Source: an uncultured Coriobacteriaceae bacterium (GTDB taxonomy: Bacteria; Actinomycetota; Coriobacteriia; Coriobacteriales; Coriobacteriaceae). From it: a stretch of 64,000 nucleotides of DNA. Where the stretch lies: NCBI GenBank assembly GCA_944319885.1, contig CALUFC010000006.1, positions 1 to 64,000 on the forward strand, written 5' to 3'. Shown piece by piece: positions 53,757 to 64,000 of this stretch; the stretch's first letter is position 1, and each line of letters starts with the position of its first letter. A program made the translations under genes and the position numbers. Below the pieces are notes generated by a model, which worked only from the letters and a program-made list of their open reading frames with translations, had not been told where the DNA came from and ran no database searches.

Positions 53757-55055
53757 CTATCGCCTCCCGCTCTTGTTGGCATCGCACATCCGTGCATGCA
53801 GCAACCCATCATCATCAATACCGATGATAGCAACATCTACGATACGCGGACGCTCGAATGCAGGCGCATCATCAATCCGTACCTTGTGAAAGGATGCAAG
53901 CGTGCCGATGGCACCCTGCTCGATAACCGCCCGCTCGCAGGTTCCCACACGCGCACGGGCATCACTCTTCGCAAGCTCTAAGGCAAGTGCGCGCAGGCGC
54001 TGCGAACGCGCCGCCATTATCTCGGGCGGTACCTGGTTCGGCATGGCCGCCGCCGGAGTCCCGGGACGCGCGCTGTAGCGGAAGACATGGATGCGCGAGA
54101 AGCCCACGGCACGAGCCACTTCGAGCGTCGCCTCAAACTCATCATCGGTCTCACCCGGAAACCCGACGATCATATCGGACGAGAGCGAGGCGCCGGGAAC
54201 CTTGGCGCGAATGCGCGCGGCAAGGTTCATCACGTCGTCCGCCGTATAGGGCCGTCCCATGCGCGCCAGCACCGATGAGCTGCCCGATTGGACCGGAAGA
54301 TGCAAAAACGGCGCGACGCGCCCAGGATGCGCCGCCATCTGATCGAGCAGACGCTCGGATACATCCATGGGTTCGATCGAAGAAAGGCGCACGTGCTCGA
54401 TGTCGGTCGCCTCGAGGATGATGCGCAAGAGCTCATCGATCTCGACGTGCATGTCCGAAGCACTGGTGCCATCATAGGCGCCAAGGTTCACGCCCGTCAG
54501 CACAACCTCGGGAATACCGGCGGCATGAGCCTCGCGCACCTGATCGAGGACCGCGTCAACCGGCACCGAGCGCTCTGGGCCGCGCGCCTTCCACACGATG
54601 CAGTACGTGCAGCGGTTGTTGCAGCCATCCTGGATTTTCACACCCCAGCGCGACCTGCCCAGCAGCTCGGCGACATCATGTGCATCGAGCTCGGCCTCCT
54701 CGCCATCTGAGGTATAACCCAAGAGCTCCAGAGCGCGCGACGCGATATCGGTTTTAAGCGGCTCAACACGTACGCGCGGGGAAAGCTCGCTGAGCATCTC
54801 GGGGTGAAGGTTCGCTGCGCACCCGGTTGCGATCACATACGGCTCGCGCGCACGACCGAGCGCATGGCGAACGGCCTTGCGCGTCTTCGCCTCGGCTTCG
54901 CCGGTAACTGCGCACGTGTTGACAACGATCAAGTCGGCTTCATCGGCATCAACCAAGGTGAGACCCGCACGTGCGAGCGCCTCGGAGATGCGATCGCTCT
55001 CCACGCGGTTCACACGGCAGCCGAGGTTGACGACGCAAACAAATGGGCGTGCCAC
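53757..55055 (-). CDS. mtaB: tRNA threonylcarbamoyladenosine methylthiotransferase MtaB
   Basis: A 432-residue radical-SAM enzyme turning t6A37 into ms2t6A in tRNAs reading ANN codons. N-terminal cluster cysteines lie in NLGCRVNRVESD, VNTCAVTGEAE and TGCAANL. The SAM motif CNNRCTYCIVWKARGPERS is MtaB-like, as is the NLGAYD element. The C-terminal TRAM is short. The GTG start lies 3 bases after the dnaJ stop. The dnaJ-mtaB link is conserved, although rsmE, often between them, is absent. Confidence 0.94.
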   Translation of the reverse strand: MARPFVCVVNLGCRVNRVESDRISEALARAGLTLVDADEADLIVVNTCAVTGEAEAKTRKAVRHALGRAREPYVIATGCAANLHPEMLSELSPRVRVEPLKTDIASRALELLGYTSDGEEAELDAHDVAELLGRSRWGVKIQDGCNNRCTYCIVWKARGPERSVPVDAVLDQVREAHAAGIPEVVLTGVNLGAYDGTSASDMHVEIDELLRIILEATDIEHVRLSSIEPMDVSERLLDQMAAHPGRVAPFLHLPVQSGSSSVLARMGRPYTADDVMNLAARIRAKVPGASLSSDMIVGFPGETDDEFEATLEVARAVGFSRIHVFRYSARPGTPAAAMPNQVPPEIMAARSQRLRALALELAKSDARARVGTCERAVIEQGAIGTLASFHKVRIDDAPAFERPRIVDVAIIGIDDDGLLHARMCDANKSGRR

Positions 55056-55058
55056 GGG

Positions 55059-56210
55059 CTAGTCCAAGATATCGTCGATCGCGTCGCGGATCTTTTCGCC
55101 CACGCTGCGCTTGGTGTCGGAGACCTGCTCGCCCGCAGTCTTAGCATACCTCGTGAGCAGCTCGCGCTGCTCGCCTGTCAGGCGTCGCGGAATCACAACC
55201 TTGACGCTGCCGAGTGCGCGCCCGCGCGATCCACCGCCGCCCATGCGCGGCATGCCGCAGCCATCGACCGCGATGGTGTCTCCAAACTGGGTGCCGGCAG
55301 GGACGGTGAACTCGATGCGCTCATCGGGCATGATGCCGGCAACCTCGACCGTGCAGCCCAGCGCAGCCTGAACCATCGAGATCTCGAGCGTGCAGATGAG
55401 GTCGTCGCCCGCGCGCTCGAAGCGCTCATGCGGCTCGACGCTCACCGAAACGATCAGGTCACCCGAAGCGGCGCCACGGTATCCCGCCTCGCCATAACCG
55501 CGCACTCGCAGCTGCCTGCCGCTTGAGATGCCGGCGGGAATCTTCACGTCAACCTTCTCGTGGGTTGGTGTGCGACCCTGGCCGTCGCACATCTCGCACG
55601 GCGTATCGATGACCGTACCCTCACCGCCGCAATCGGGGCATGGCGCAGACGACTGCACCTGGCCGAAGATGGAGCGCTGCACGGTGGTAACGAATCCAGT
55701 ACCGTGGCAACGCGGACACGGCTTCTCAGACGAGCCTTCGGGACTGCCGGTTCCATGGCAATCCTCGCACGGCGCCAAGCGGTCATAGCTGATGGTCTTG
55801 GTGCAGCCGAGCGCAGCCTCCTCGAGCGTAACCGACATGCTGATGGCCATATCGCGACCCTGGCGGCGTGCCTGACGCCCGCGCGATCCCCCGCTGGCAG
55901 CACCGCCGCCGAAGAACGAGGAGAAGATGTCGTCCATACCCATGCCGCCGAAGATGTCGCTGAAGTCGACATATCCCGAGCCCATGGGACCGTCGGCCGT
56001 GCCGTAGCGGTCGTAGTTGGCGCGCTTCTGCTCATCAGAGAGCACGGAATACGCCTCGTTCAGCTCCTTGAACTTCTCCTCAGCGTGAGGATCATCCGAA
56101 ACATCCGGATGAACCGTGCGCGCCTTCTTGAGAAATGCGCGCTTGATCGTACGCTGATCGGCATCGCGATCGACGCCGAGTACCTCGTAGTAATCTCGCT
56201 TATCAGGCAC
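55059..56210 (-). CDS. dnaJ: Chaperone DnaJ (type I J-protein)
   Basis: A 383-residue Hsp40 co-chaperone. The J domain (about 5-70) carries HPD at 34-36. A Gly/Phe region (about 70-110) contains an RGRQARRQGR basic patch. Four CxxCxGxG zinc motifs use Cys148/151, 165/168, 191/194 and 205/208. Both C-terminal substrate domains are present, then a short tail. GTG start with GGGGGAAGG upstream. No dnaK or grpE is in the window. A second, membrane-bound J-protein gene lies 111 bases upstream. Confidence 0.96.
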   Translation of the reverse strand: MPDKRDYYEVLGVDRDADQRTIKRAFLKKARTVHPDVSDDPHAEEKFKELNEAYSVLSDEQKRANYDRYGTADGPMGSGYVDFSDIFGGMGMDDIFSSFFGGGAASGGSRGRQARRQGRDMAISMSVTLEEAALGCTKTISYDRLAPCEDCHGTGSPEGSSEKPCPRCHGTGFVTTVQRSIFGQVQSSAPCPDCGGEGTVIDTPCEMCDGQGRTPTHEKVDVKIPAGISSGRQLRVRGYGEAGYRGAASGDLIVSVSVEPHERFERAGDDLICTLEISMVQAALGCTVEVAGIMPDERIEFTVPAGTQFGDTIAVDGCGMPRMGGGGSRGRALGSVKVVIPRRLTGEQRELLTRYAKTAGEQVSDTKRSVGEKIRDAIDDILD

Positions 56211-56321
56211 CGTTGGAACCTTCCCCCACCAATCATCTTGCTATCGTCCACGCGCGCCACCGCGCATGCGGACCATCTGTGATGGTACCCCGACCAGAAT
56301 CGCTGAAACAGGTCGTGTACG

Positions 56322-57431
56322 CTAGAACAGATACGGTCGATACAGCAAACCGGAGCTGCAGCTGATGAACCACACCGCGATCAGCGCGTAGAACAGCGCT
56401 TGCGTGAAGCCGTTGAGAAACCGGGCGCCGCCGCGCTTCCACCACAGCGACGTGCGATGGCGAATGTCGGCCGTGATGACGAGATAGGCTCCAAAGACGA
56501 ACGGCACGAGACAGATGAGCGCCATGATGGAAAAGACACCCGATAATGCCGCGAGTGCCAGAAACGGCGTCATGAAGCCCATGATATGAAATCCTTGCGC
56601 CGGCTTGCCCTCGAGGCGCTCGGCAGCCACCCGCGCGCGCCCCACAAGATCGCCCGCGGCAGCGCCGTTGGTGCCCGCATGCCCCATGCCGCGCACGCGA
56701 ACGGTATCCCCATCATGCGTGCCCGCGGGGAACTCGATCACAGCTTCGGACATAACCTGGCTGCGCCCCGAGCCGCCGCACGAGGGGCACGGGTCGGCGA
56801 CGACCTTGCCGCTGCCCCCGCATTCGGGACACACCATCTGAAACATGCCGCCCCCGAAGAGGAATGACATATCGACGCCGATGGCGCCGGTGCCGCCGCA
56901 GCTCGGACAGGTGTGGGCATGCTCGGAGGAAACCGAACCAGAACCCCCGCACCGCGTGCACGCCTCGTACCGACGATATTTGACGCCCTTGCGCGCACCC
57001 TCCTTAACCTGATCTGCCGTGAGCTCGACATCGACGATGATGTCGGAACCTTCCTCCGGGTTATACGCAGAGCTGCCCTGGCGCCCCTGACGGCGCGTCG
57101 ACCACGCCCCGCCGAAGGGAAAGCCATCGAACGGCACACCGCCATAGCCGCCCGCATACCCACCGCCGTACGGAGCGGTGCTCGGGCCGGACGCGCCCGC
57201 AAAGGGATTGCCCGAACGCATCGCATCGTAGCGTGCGCGCTTCTGCTCGTCGGAGAGCACCGCGTAGGCCTCGGAAACCTCTTTGAACTTCTCCTCGGCA
57301 TCGGGCGCTTTGTTCACGTCGGGGTGCAGCTTTCGCGCTTTCTGCTGGAAGGCTTTTTGTATCTCTTTAGCGGTGGCGTCTTTGGATACGCCGAGAATGG
57401 CGTAGTAATCTTTCTCGTTCATCGTCGCCAT
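56322..57431 (-). CDS. Membrane-anchored DnaJ-like protein
   Basis: A 369-residue J-protein of unusual build. The J domain (8-72) has HPD at 36-38, followed by a Gly/Phe/Tyr-rich region (73-110). A zinc domain has Cys158/161, 175/178, 201/204 and 215/218. A first C-terminal beta segment (about 223-270, [21 protein letters not shown]) is kept. The second substrate domain and dimerisation region are missing; instead two hydrophobic helices (about 283-320) and another (342-357) follow, with basic residues between. It should deliver Hsp70 activity to the membrane. hrcA, often found after hemW, is not here. Confidence 0.88.
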   Translation of the reverse strand: MATMNEKDYYAILGVSKDATAKEIQKAFQQKARKLHPDVNKAPDAEEKFKEVSEAYAVLSDEQKRARYDAMRSGNPFAGASGPSTAPYGGGYAGGYGGVPFDGFPFGGAWSTRRQGRQGSSAYNPEEGSDIIVDVELTADQVKEGARKGVKYRRYEACTRCGGSGSVSSEHAHTCPSCGGTGAIGVDMSFLFGGGMFQMVCPECGGSGKVVADPCPSCGGSGRSQVMSEAVIEFPAGTHDGDTVRVRGMGHAGTNGAAAGDLVGRARVAAERLEGKPAQGFHIMGFMTPFLALAALSGVFSIMALICLVPFVFGAYLVITADIRHRTSLWWKRGGARFLNGFTQALFYALIAVWFISCSSGLLYRPYLF

Positions 57432-57475
57432 AACGCGATGTTCCTCCCATGGAGTCTCAAAATCAGCCGTGGGCT

Positions 57476-57506
57476 ATTGTACCCAACGCACCGACGCGCA
57501 CATCAA
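57476..57506 (-). promoter_or_regulatory. Candidate promoter for the membrane J-protein gene
   Basis: On the minus strand TTGATG (57506-57501) and TACAAT (57481-57476) are separated by 19 bases. The -10 is strong but the spacing is long. GGTACAATAGC here is identical to the sequence before lepA. No CIRCE or HAIR heat-shock operator is seen. Confidence 0.4.
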
Positions 57507-57532
57507 TCTCGACTGATTCCCCAGATGATGCC

Positions 57533-58738
57533 TTACGATGGGTCGGCGAGACCCCAGAAGATCCCGTAGAGCTCGTTTCCGAGCAACCAGCCCCGCTCCG
57601 TAGGCGCCAGACATCGCGCGCCGCCGTCTTCGTCCACCCACCGCGCAAGCCCAAGATCACGCGACGCCCGCACCGCCTCGTCAACGGCATGCGAGCCGCA
57701 TAGATGCGTGGCGTGCTCGAGATCGACTGCTGCGACGCCGCGCGAGAGACGCATGCCAAGCATGAGATCCTCTGCCACGGCTTCACGCTCCGTGAGGCAC
57801 TCGAAATCAAACCGCTCGGCAGCATCGTCGCGCTGGACAAACCGCACGCGCGCCGCATCGGGTTCGGCTTCAAGGCGTCCGGCGAGCCCGGGAAACAGAC
57901 CCGCCAGGCGATCGGCGCAGGCGCGGTCAACCATACCGGCTGACGACCGACCGATGCCGAGATACCCGCGCCCGGTCCAATAGGCCAGATTATGACGGCA
58001 CGCATGCCCGGGCTGCGCATAGCTGGCGACCTCGTAGCGATGAAATCCAGCGCAGACAAGCTGACGCTCGGATTCTTCCATGCAATCAGCCTGGAAGTCC
58101 TCGCTGGGAACGAGCGCGGGCTCACGTTCCGCGCGACGCGCGAGCGGCGTCCCCTCCTCGAGGGTGAGCGGATACACCGACACATGGCACGGCCGCTCCG
58201 CGATGAGTCGCTGCAGCGTTTCCCGCCAGCTTGCACGCGTCTGCCCGGGCAGTCCGCACATGAGATCGCACGACACGTCGAATCCCGCGTCCCGCGCACA
58301 GCGCAGCGCCTCGAGCGCCCGCGCACTGGTGTGCAGCCGTCCTATCCCAACGAGCTCCGTATCGTCGAGGCTTTGGACACCCAGCGAGATCCGCGTCACG
58401 CCGGCGCACGCCAGCGCATCCGCCAACGAGCCATCGAATGATTCCGGATTCGCCTCGCAGGTAACCTCGACAGGATCGCACCACGAGCGCACACGTGCCA
58501 CGATATCCGCAAGCGCCCATCCGAGCACCGTAGGCGTACCGCCCCCGATATACACCGTATCAACGAAACGAAGCGCGCCCGCGCAACCGAAGGCATCGAT
58601 CCGGTCGATGAGCCGGGGGACGTAGTCAGCGAGCGCGCGCTCGAGCGCAGATCCGCGCAAGCCGCGCGAATCGAAATCACAGTACGCGCATTTTGCATGG
58701 CAGAAGGGAATATGCAGATAGAGCGCGCTTATCGACAT
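57533..58738 (-). CDS. hemW: Heme chaperone HemW (radical SAM, coproporphyrinogen III oxidase-like)
   Basis: A 401-residue radical-SAM protein. CHAKCAYC (Cys13, Cys17, Cys20) is the cluster motif; the following DF and the C-terminal HemW domain fit HemW. True HemN has an extra cysteine right after the motif (CxxxCxxCxC), absent here. It is thought to insert heme into proteins rather than make it. GGGTPTVL and ANPESF are conserved. The ATG overlaps the dus stop by 10 bases. The usual lepA-hemW linkage is interrupted here by dus. Confidence 0.92.
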   Translation of the reverse strand: MSISALYLHIPFCHAKCAYCDFDSRGLRGSALERALADYVPRLIDRIDAFGCAGALRFVDTVYIGGGTPTVLGWALADIVARVRSWCDPVEVTCEANPESFDGSLADALACAGVTRISLGVQSLDDTELVGIGRLHTSARALEALRCARDAGFDVSCDLMCGLPGQTRASWRETLQRLIAERPCHVSVYPLTLEEGTPLARRAEREPALVPSEDFQADCMEESERQLVCAGFHRYEVASYAQPGHACRHNLAYWTGRGYLGIGRSSAGMVDRACADRLAGLFPGLAGRLEAEPDAARVRFVQRDDAAERFDFECLTEREAVAEDLMLGMRLSRGVAAVDLEHATHLCGSHAVDEAVRASRDLGLARWVDEDGGARCLAPTERGWLLGNELYGIFWGLADPS

Positions 58739-59715
58739 GTCGAGACATCCGCCTCGATCTCATCGATGAGAGCCATGAACTCCTCGTACGTGCTGCAGCG
58801 CACCACACTTCCACGCCATGCAGCGGCATGCGGCATCCCTTTGAGATACCACGTGGCGTAGGTGCGAGCGCGCGACATGAGCGGCAGGTAGCGATGCGTG
58901 AGACCCAAATGTTCGCGCAGGGCACCAAGGCGCTCGGCATAGCTTCTCACGACCGGCGGCATGCCTTCGCACGCGAGCGCACGGGCATCGTCGAAGATCC
59001 ACGGATTGCCGTAGGTGCCGCGCGCGATGAAGACGCCCGAGGCGGCGGTCTCATCAAGCATGCGAACCGCATCGGCCGCGGAGAACACGTCGCCCGAACC
59101 GATCACCGGGATATCCACCGCATGCGCAACGTCGTCGATAATCGACCAGTCCGCCTGCCCGGTATAGAGCTGCTTGGCGCTCCTGCCATGAACCGCCACG
59201 GCCGCAGCCCCCTGGGCCTCGAGACGGCGCGCGAAATCAGGCGCGGTGCGCTCGCCCGTCGTGAACGACGTGCGCATCTTCACCGTCACGGGAACCCGCG
59301 CCTCGCCCACACAGGCGCGCACGATCTGCTCGGCGCGTTCCGGCGCTTCCATGAGGGCGCAGCCCTCGCCTTTCGTGATGACCTTGCGGGCGGGGCACGC
59401 CATATTGATATCGATGAGCGTGAGCCGATCACCCACCCGCTCCTGCACCGCCGCAACGGCGGCGGCAAATTGCTCGGGTTTGGAGCCGAAGAGCTGCACG
59501 CATATCTGCGGCTCCTCGTCTTCGGGCAGCACGAGACGCCATGTCTTGTTGCTCGCATAGGCAAGTCCCGCGACGCTCACCATCTCAGAATAGGCCAAGC
59601 GAGCGCCGCGCCGACGGCACATGATGCGATACGCGGCGTCGGTGACGCCCGCCATGGGAGCGAGCAAGAACGGCTGCTCAGCGAGCAATCCGCGGATCGT
59701 ATCGGCAAAGTCCAT
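58729..59715 (-). CDS. dus: tRNA-dihydrouridine synthase (DusB-like)
   Basis: A 328-residue FMN enzyme reducing uridines in tRNA D-loops. LAPMAGVTDAAYR near the N-terminus and the catalytic Cys107 in NMACPARKVITKGEG are diagnostic, with KMRTSF, VHGRS and GSGDVFSA for FMN and substrate binding. ATG 59715 has GAGG five bases upstream; a GTG at 59721 overlaps it. Which D position is modified cannot be predicted. Confidence 0.93.
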   Translation of the reverse strand: MDFADTIRGLLAEQPFLLAPMAGVTDAAYRIMCRRRGARLAYSEMVSVAGLAYASNKTWRLVLPEDEEPQICVQLFGSKPEQFAAAVAAVQERVGDRLTLIDINMACPARKVITKGEGCALMEAPERAEQIVRACVGEARVPVTVKMRTSFTTGERTAPDFARRLEAQGAAAVAVHGRSAKQLYTGQADWSIIDDVAHAVDIPVIGSGDVFSAADAVRMLDETAASGVFIARGTYGNPWIFDDARALACEGMPPVVRSYAERLGALREHLGLTHRYLPLMSRARTYATWYLKGMPHAAAWRGSVVRCSTYEEFMALIDEIEADVSTCR

Positions 59716-59762
59716 GAACACCTCGTATCGAATGCCTGGGACGGATCGGGAACGCGCCGTCG

Positions 59763-61571
<1,809 letters not shown>

Positions 61572-61578
61572 GGGCGCT

Positions 61579-61584
61579 ATTGTA
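61579..61584 (-). promoter_or_regulatory. -10 hexamer directly before lepA
   Basis: TACAAT on the minus strand ends 7 bases before the lepA ATG, so transcription would start at or next to the start codon. No -35 consensus is visible because the position falls in the rpsT terminator. Confidence 0.4.
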
Positions 61585-61596
61585 CCGGATTCAAAC

Positions 61597-61622
61597 GAAA
61601 AGAGCCCGCATAAGCGGGCTCT
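61597..61622 (-). terminator. Intrinsic terminator after rpsT
   Basis: AGAGCCCGC (61601-61609) and GCGGGCTCT (61614-61622) form a perfect 9-bp stem with a four-base loop. On the minus strand it is followed by TTTTCG. Confidence 0.9.
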
Positions 61623-61646
61623 CAAACAACACGTATTCGATCGTGC

Positions 61647-61913
61647 TTAGGCGTTCATGCCATTGACCAGATGAGCCACGCCGGACTTGCGGTTCGAAGC
61701 CTGATTCTTATGGATGATGCCCTTGGAAGCAGCCTGATCGAGGCGCTTGTAAGCACGGCTGGCAGCAGCCTGAGCAGCCTCGACGTTGCCCTCCTCGACA
61801 GCCTCGTGCACGCGACGAACGAGCGTCTTGAGCTCAGAGCGGACAGCGCGATTGCGGACGCGAGCCTTCTCGCTGGTGCGGATGCGTTTCTTCTGCGACT
61901 TGATGTTTGCCAC
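61647..61913 (-). CDS. rpsT: 30S ribosomal protein S20
   Basis: An 88-residue helical protein of the 30S subunit. [20 protein letters not shown] at the start and [21 protein letters not shown] at the end are S20 signatures. The start is GTG 61913, placing Val/Met before ANIKSQ as in the family; the upstream AAAGGA is about 10 bases away. A frame to 61976 is rejected. It has its own terminator. Confidence 0.96.
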   Translation of the reverse strand: MANIKSQKKRIRTSEKARVRNRAVRSELKTLVRRVHEAVEEGNVEAAQAAASRAYKRLDQAASKGIIHKNQASNRKSGVAHLVNGMNA

Positions 61914-62032
61914 TTGCGGTGTTCCTTTCATAAGATAGCTATCAACTATCCGGCCTCTGAGACACGGTGAGGTCACGATTGCCTAGTGTAGCACGTTGCC
62001 TGCAACAGATAAAGTGCAGATGATGTGAAGAA

Positions 62033-63013
62033 TTACCTGGTTTGCATGGTGCGTGACCCACCGGCGATCTGGGCGATCCACACCGTGAGGGCGTTCTGAG
62101 AATCGCGCGATCCCTTGAGGGCCTGTTCGACCTCTACCGCGCTCCTCAGCGCTTCCTCGAGCTCCTCAGCAGAAAACCGCCGCGCCCAGGTAAGATGGTT
62201 GCGCACTTGCCATTGCTGCATGCCGAGATGCGCGGCGAGCTCGCGCCCTCTCCCACGTGCATCGAGGGCCTTTGCACACATGAGCTCCCGCACACGGGTG
62301 AGCAGCAGCGCATAGATGCGCACCTCGCTGCGCGCGGGCTGCAGGCGCAGCAACTCGAGCGCACGCGGCAGGTCGCGGGCGCTGACCGCATTCAGCAGAT
62401 CCCACGGCTTCACCTCGGCCGTGCGCACGACATGACGCTCGACATCTGCCTTGTGGATGGTATCCGCAGCGACCATGCTCGCAAGCTTCTTGAGCTCGTT
62501 ATCGAGCATCCGGGTGCCCTCGCCCGCGCGCGAGATAAGCTCCTCGGCGGCGTCAAGCGTGATAGCTCGCCCATATCTGCGCGCCATCCCCTGCACGAGC
62601 ACGGGCAGGTCGCGGCGCTTCTTAGCAGAGCAGTCGATTACGGCCTTCGCCCCGAGGCTCGCGACGGCCTTGTAGAGCTTCGTGCTCTTTGCGAGCGTCG
62701 TCGCCGTGAGCAACGCCACCGTGGCGGGAGCAGGGTTTGCAAGATACGCTACGAGCGCGGTGCGCACCGGCTCGGGCAACCGATCGCATCCGTCGAGGAT
62801 GACGAGCCGAAAGTCCGCTCCCATGGGAAAGGTGTTGAGCGACGAGACGAGCGCATCGACATCCTGGTCGCGCGTCATGTCGCGCACGTCGAGGTTGAAA
62901 TCCGCCATACCCGACGCCTCAAGGCGTTTGATCAAGCGGTCGCGCGCAGCATCGCGCTTCACCTCATCGGCGCCGACCGCAAGATATGCAGGAAGCAAGG
63001 CACCCTGCGCCAC
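62033..63013 (-). CDS. holA: DNA polymerase III subunit delta
   Basis: A 326-residue clamp-loader subunit that opens the sliding clamp. PAYLAVGADEVKRDAARDRL begins the AAA+-like domain I. The LVILDGCDRLPE, LANPAPATVALL and LDNELKKLASM segments match HolA, and the C-terminal helical collar follows. The GTG start has GGGGAGG five bases upstream. It follows comEC by 34 bases, and comEC-holA-rpsT-lepA is a conserved order. Confidence 0.93.
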   Translation of the reverse strand: MAQGALLPAYLAVGADEVKRDAARDRLIKRLEASGMADFNLDVRDMTRDQDVDALVSSLNTFPMGADFRLVILDGCDRLPEPVRTALVAYLANPAPATVALLTATTLAKSTKLYKAVASLGAKAVIDCSAKKRRDLPVLVQGMARRYGRAITLDAAEELISRAGEGTRMLDNELKKLASMVAADTIHKADVERHVVRTAEVKPWDLLNAVSARDLPRALELLRLQPARSEVRIYALLLTRVRELMCAKALDARGRGRELAAHLGMQQWQVRNHLTWARRFSAEELEEALRSAVEVEQALKGSRDSQNALTVWIAQIAGGSRTMQTR

Positions 63014-63047
63014 AGCAACCTCCCCATAGCTCAGACAGTAATCTGCT

Positions 63048-64000
63048 TCATTCTAACGTTCCACGATGCTGTGTCGACACCCCAACGCCCCGCGGGGCAG
63101 CACGCAGCGTGATGTCGCCGCATGCGATCGTGCACATGAAGCGCGCCCCGGATCGCTGGACCGCCTCGATGCATGCTGGATCGGGGTGCCCGTAGTTATT
63201 GCCCTCCCCCGCGCTCGCAATGGCGACTGCAGGGTCAAGCACCTTGAGCACCTCATCATCGACCGATGCGGCAGAACCATGGTGGCCGAGCTTCAGCACC
63301 TCGATGCGCCCCACGTCGTCAGCGAACAGCGCAGCCTCGGGAGCTTCGGCGTCGCCGGTGAGCAGCATATCGAATGATCCTGCAGCACCACTGCAATGCG
63401 CTTCGAGCACGAGCGAATCGGCGTTCTCGGTACCCACGACCTCATCGCGCGGCCAGATGGCGACAAGCTCGATCGAACCGACCTTGAAGGTATCGCCGCG
63501 GGCGAGCTCTGCGGTCGACGCGATGTCGAGCTCCCGGACCTCGTCGGGCATCGCATCGAGCGCGCCCGCGGCGACAACCAGCTGCCGAACCGGGATGGTC
63601 TCGCAGATACGTGCAAGGCCGCCCCAATGGTCGCGATCCCAATGCGTAACGATCACCGCATCGAGGCTCAGGACGTTGTTGCGCGCCAGGGCGCTCACCA
63701 CGGCATTGTCGACGCCCGCGTCGACGAGCACGCATCGCGATCCGCTTCTCACGAGGATCGCATCGCCTTGCCCCACATCGAGCACCGTGATCGACGTGGG
63801 CGCAAACCACGTCCACCGAATAACATGGCCGCCGGCGAGCACCGCGAGCAGAACGGCTGCCACCATGATCGAGCGTGGCGGTGGCGGACGCCAGATACGG
63901 TAGACCACCGCTGCCGCAGCAAGCGCAATGAGCGCAAGCGGTGCCCACAGGCTCGTGCCGTCAACGGCAACGGAAGCAAACGGAAGACCTGCGAGCACCT
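63048..64000 (-). CDS. comEC: ComEC/Rec2 DNA-uptake protein, C-terminal part (cut by window edge)
   Basis: At least 316 residues of the C-terminal part are in the window; the 5' end lies beyond 64000. Two hydrophobic segments (about residues 15-35 and 42-62 of the visible part) precede a metallo-beta-lactamase domain. Its start is ITVLDVGQGDAILVRSG, then VDAGVDN, and the metal motif THWDRDHWGG follows. KLGHHGSAASVDDEVL near the end is the ComEC signature. ComEC forms the channel for single-stranded DNA uptake; its MBL domain may degrade the other strand. Other competence genes are not seen here. Confidence 0.92.
   Translation of the reverse strand, partial: VLAGLPFASVAVDGTSLWAPLALIALAAAAVVYRIWRPPPPRSIMVAAVLLAVLAGGHVIRWTWFAPTSITVLDVGQGDAILVRSGSRCVLVDAGVDNAVVSALARNNVLSLDAVIVTHWDRDHWGGLARICETIPVRQLVVAAGALDAMPDEVRELDIASTAELARGDTFKVGSIELVAIWPRDEVVGTENADSLVLEAHCSGAAGSFDMLLTGDAEAPEAALFADDVGRIEVLKLGHHGSAASVDDEVLKVLDPAVAIASAGEGNNYGHPDPACIEAVQRSGARFMCTIACGDITLRAAPRGVGVSTQHRGTLE

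Noticed and set aside
57432-57532. Heat-shock operator (CIRCE or HAIR) before the J-protein genes
   Set aside because: Neither TTAGCACTC-N9-GAGTGCTAA nor CTTGAGT-N7-ACTCAAG is present here or in 56211-56321.

Overview
This window is chromosomal, high-GC housekeeping DNA, most likely from a Coriobacteriia actinobacterium and perhaps Collinsella-like. That placement is inferred from gene content and order, not from a marker search. Some gene orders are actinobacterial: a CDP-alcohol phosphotransferase, GarA-type FHA protein and MerR/FtsR run, and lexA divergent from a LysM gene followed by nrdR. Others resemble Firmicutes: cinA-recA-(recX)-rny-X-spoVS-miaB, RNase J plus RNase Y, and scpA-scpB-rluB-cmk. 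Both tRNAs encode their CCA ends. I saw no prophage, insertion sequence, CRISPR array, rRNA or replication origin, and no stretch over 300 bases lacks a gene.

Layout. From 1 to 16.9 kb lie tRNA-Val and then one dense plus-strand run of 18 genes, many overlapping by 1-14 bases: ABC-F, small membrane protein, M50 protease, scpAB, rluB, cmk, plsC, ispH, a PDZ/radical-SAM protein, der, plsY, gpsA, rpe, a cysteine desulfurase, Nif3, a zinc-ribbon coiled-coil protein and coaBC. From 17 to 21 kb are tRNA-Pro, a phospholipid synthase, the FHA-MerR pair, apt and a secreted NlpC/P60 hydrolase. From 21 to 25 kb are DUF1836, DegV, trxB and a diacylglycerol glycosyltransferase. From 25 kb to the right end almost everything is on the minus strand, except lexA and a DUF1624 gene. 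These minus-strand genes are, from left to right, a purine permease, dut, nrdR and a LysM protein; hflX-miaA-miaB-spoVS; a MutL-like ATPase; rny, recX, recA, cinA, pgsA, rimO, yajQ, a RodZ-like gene, ftsK and rnj; pnp-rpsO-recO-era-dgkA-ybeY-phoH-mtaB; dnaJ and a membrane J-protein; hemW, dus, lepA, rpsT, holA and the 3' part of comEC.

How the genes work together. Several circuits can be read directly. An SOS circuit has LexA boxes between lexA and the LysM gene and a perfect palindromic box inside the recA promoter spacer. RNA decay is represented by RNase Y, RNase J and PNPase, with structured leaders before rny and pnp. Phospholipid synthesis has plsC, plsY, gpsA, two CDP-alcohol phosphotransferases and dgkA. 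All three classical methylthiotransferases (MiaB, RimO, MtaB) are present, with MiaA making the MiaB substrate.

The least explained parts are a stand-alone MutL-type GHKL ATPase between rny and spoVS, a J-protein whose C-terminal domain is replaced by membrane segments beside ordinary dnaJ, a PDZ/radical-SAM protein beside der, and a DUF1836 gene whose last codons and stop form a 13-bp hairpin. Starts were chosen by ribosome-binding sites, overlaps and family N-termini. They are stated wherever a longer frame exists.
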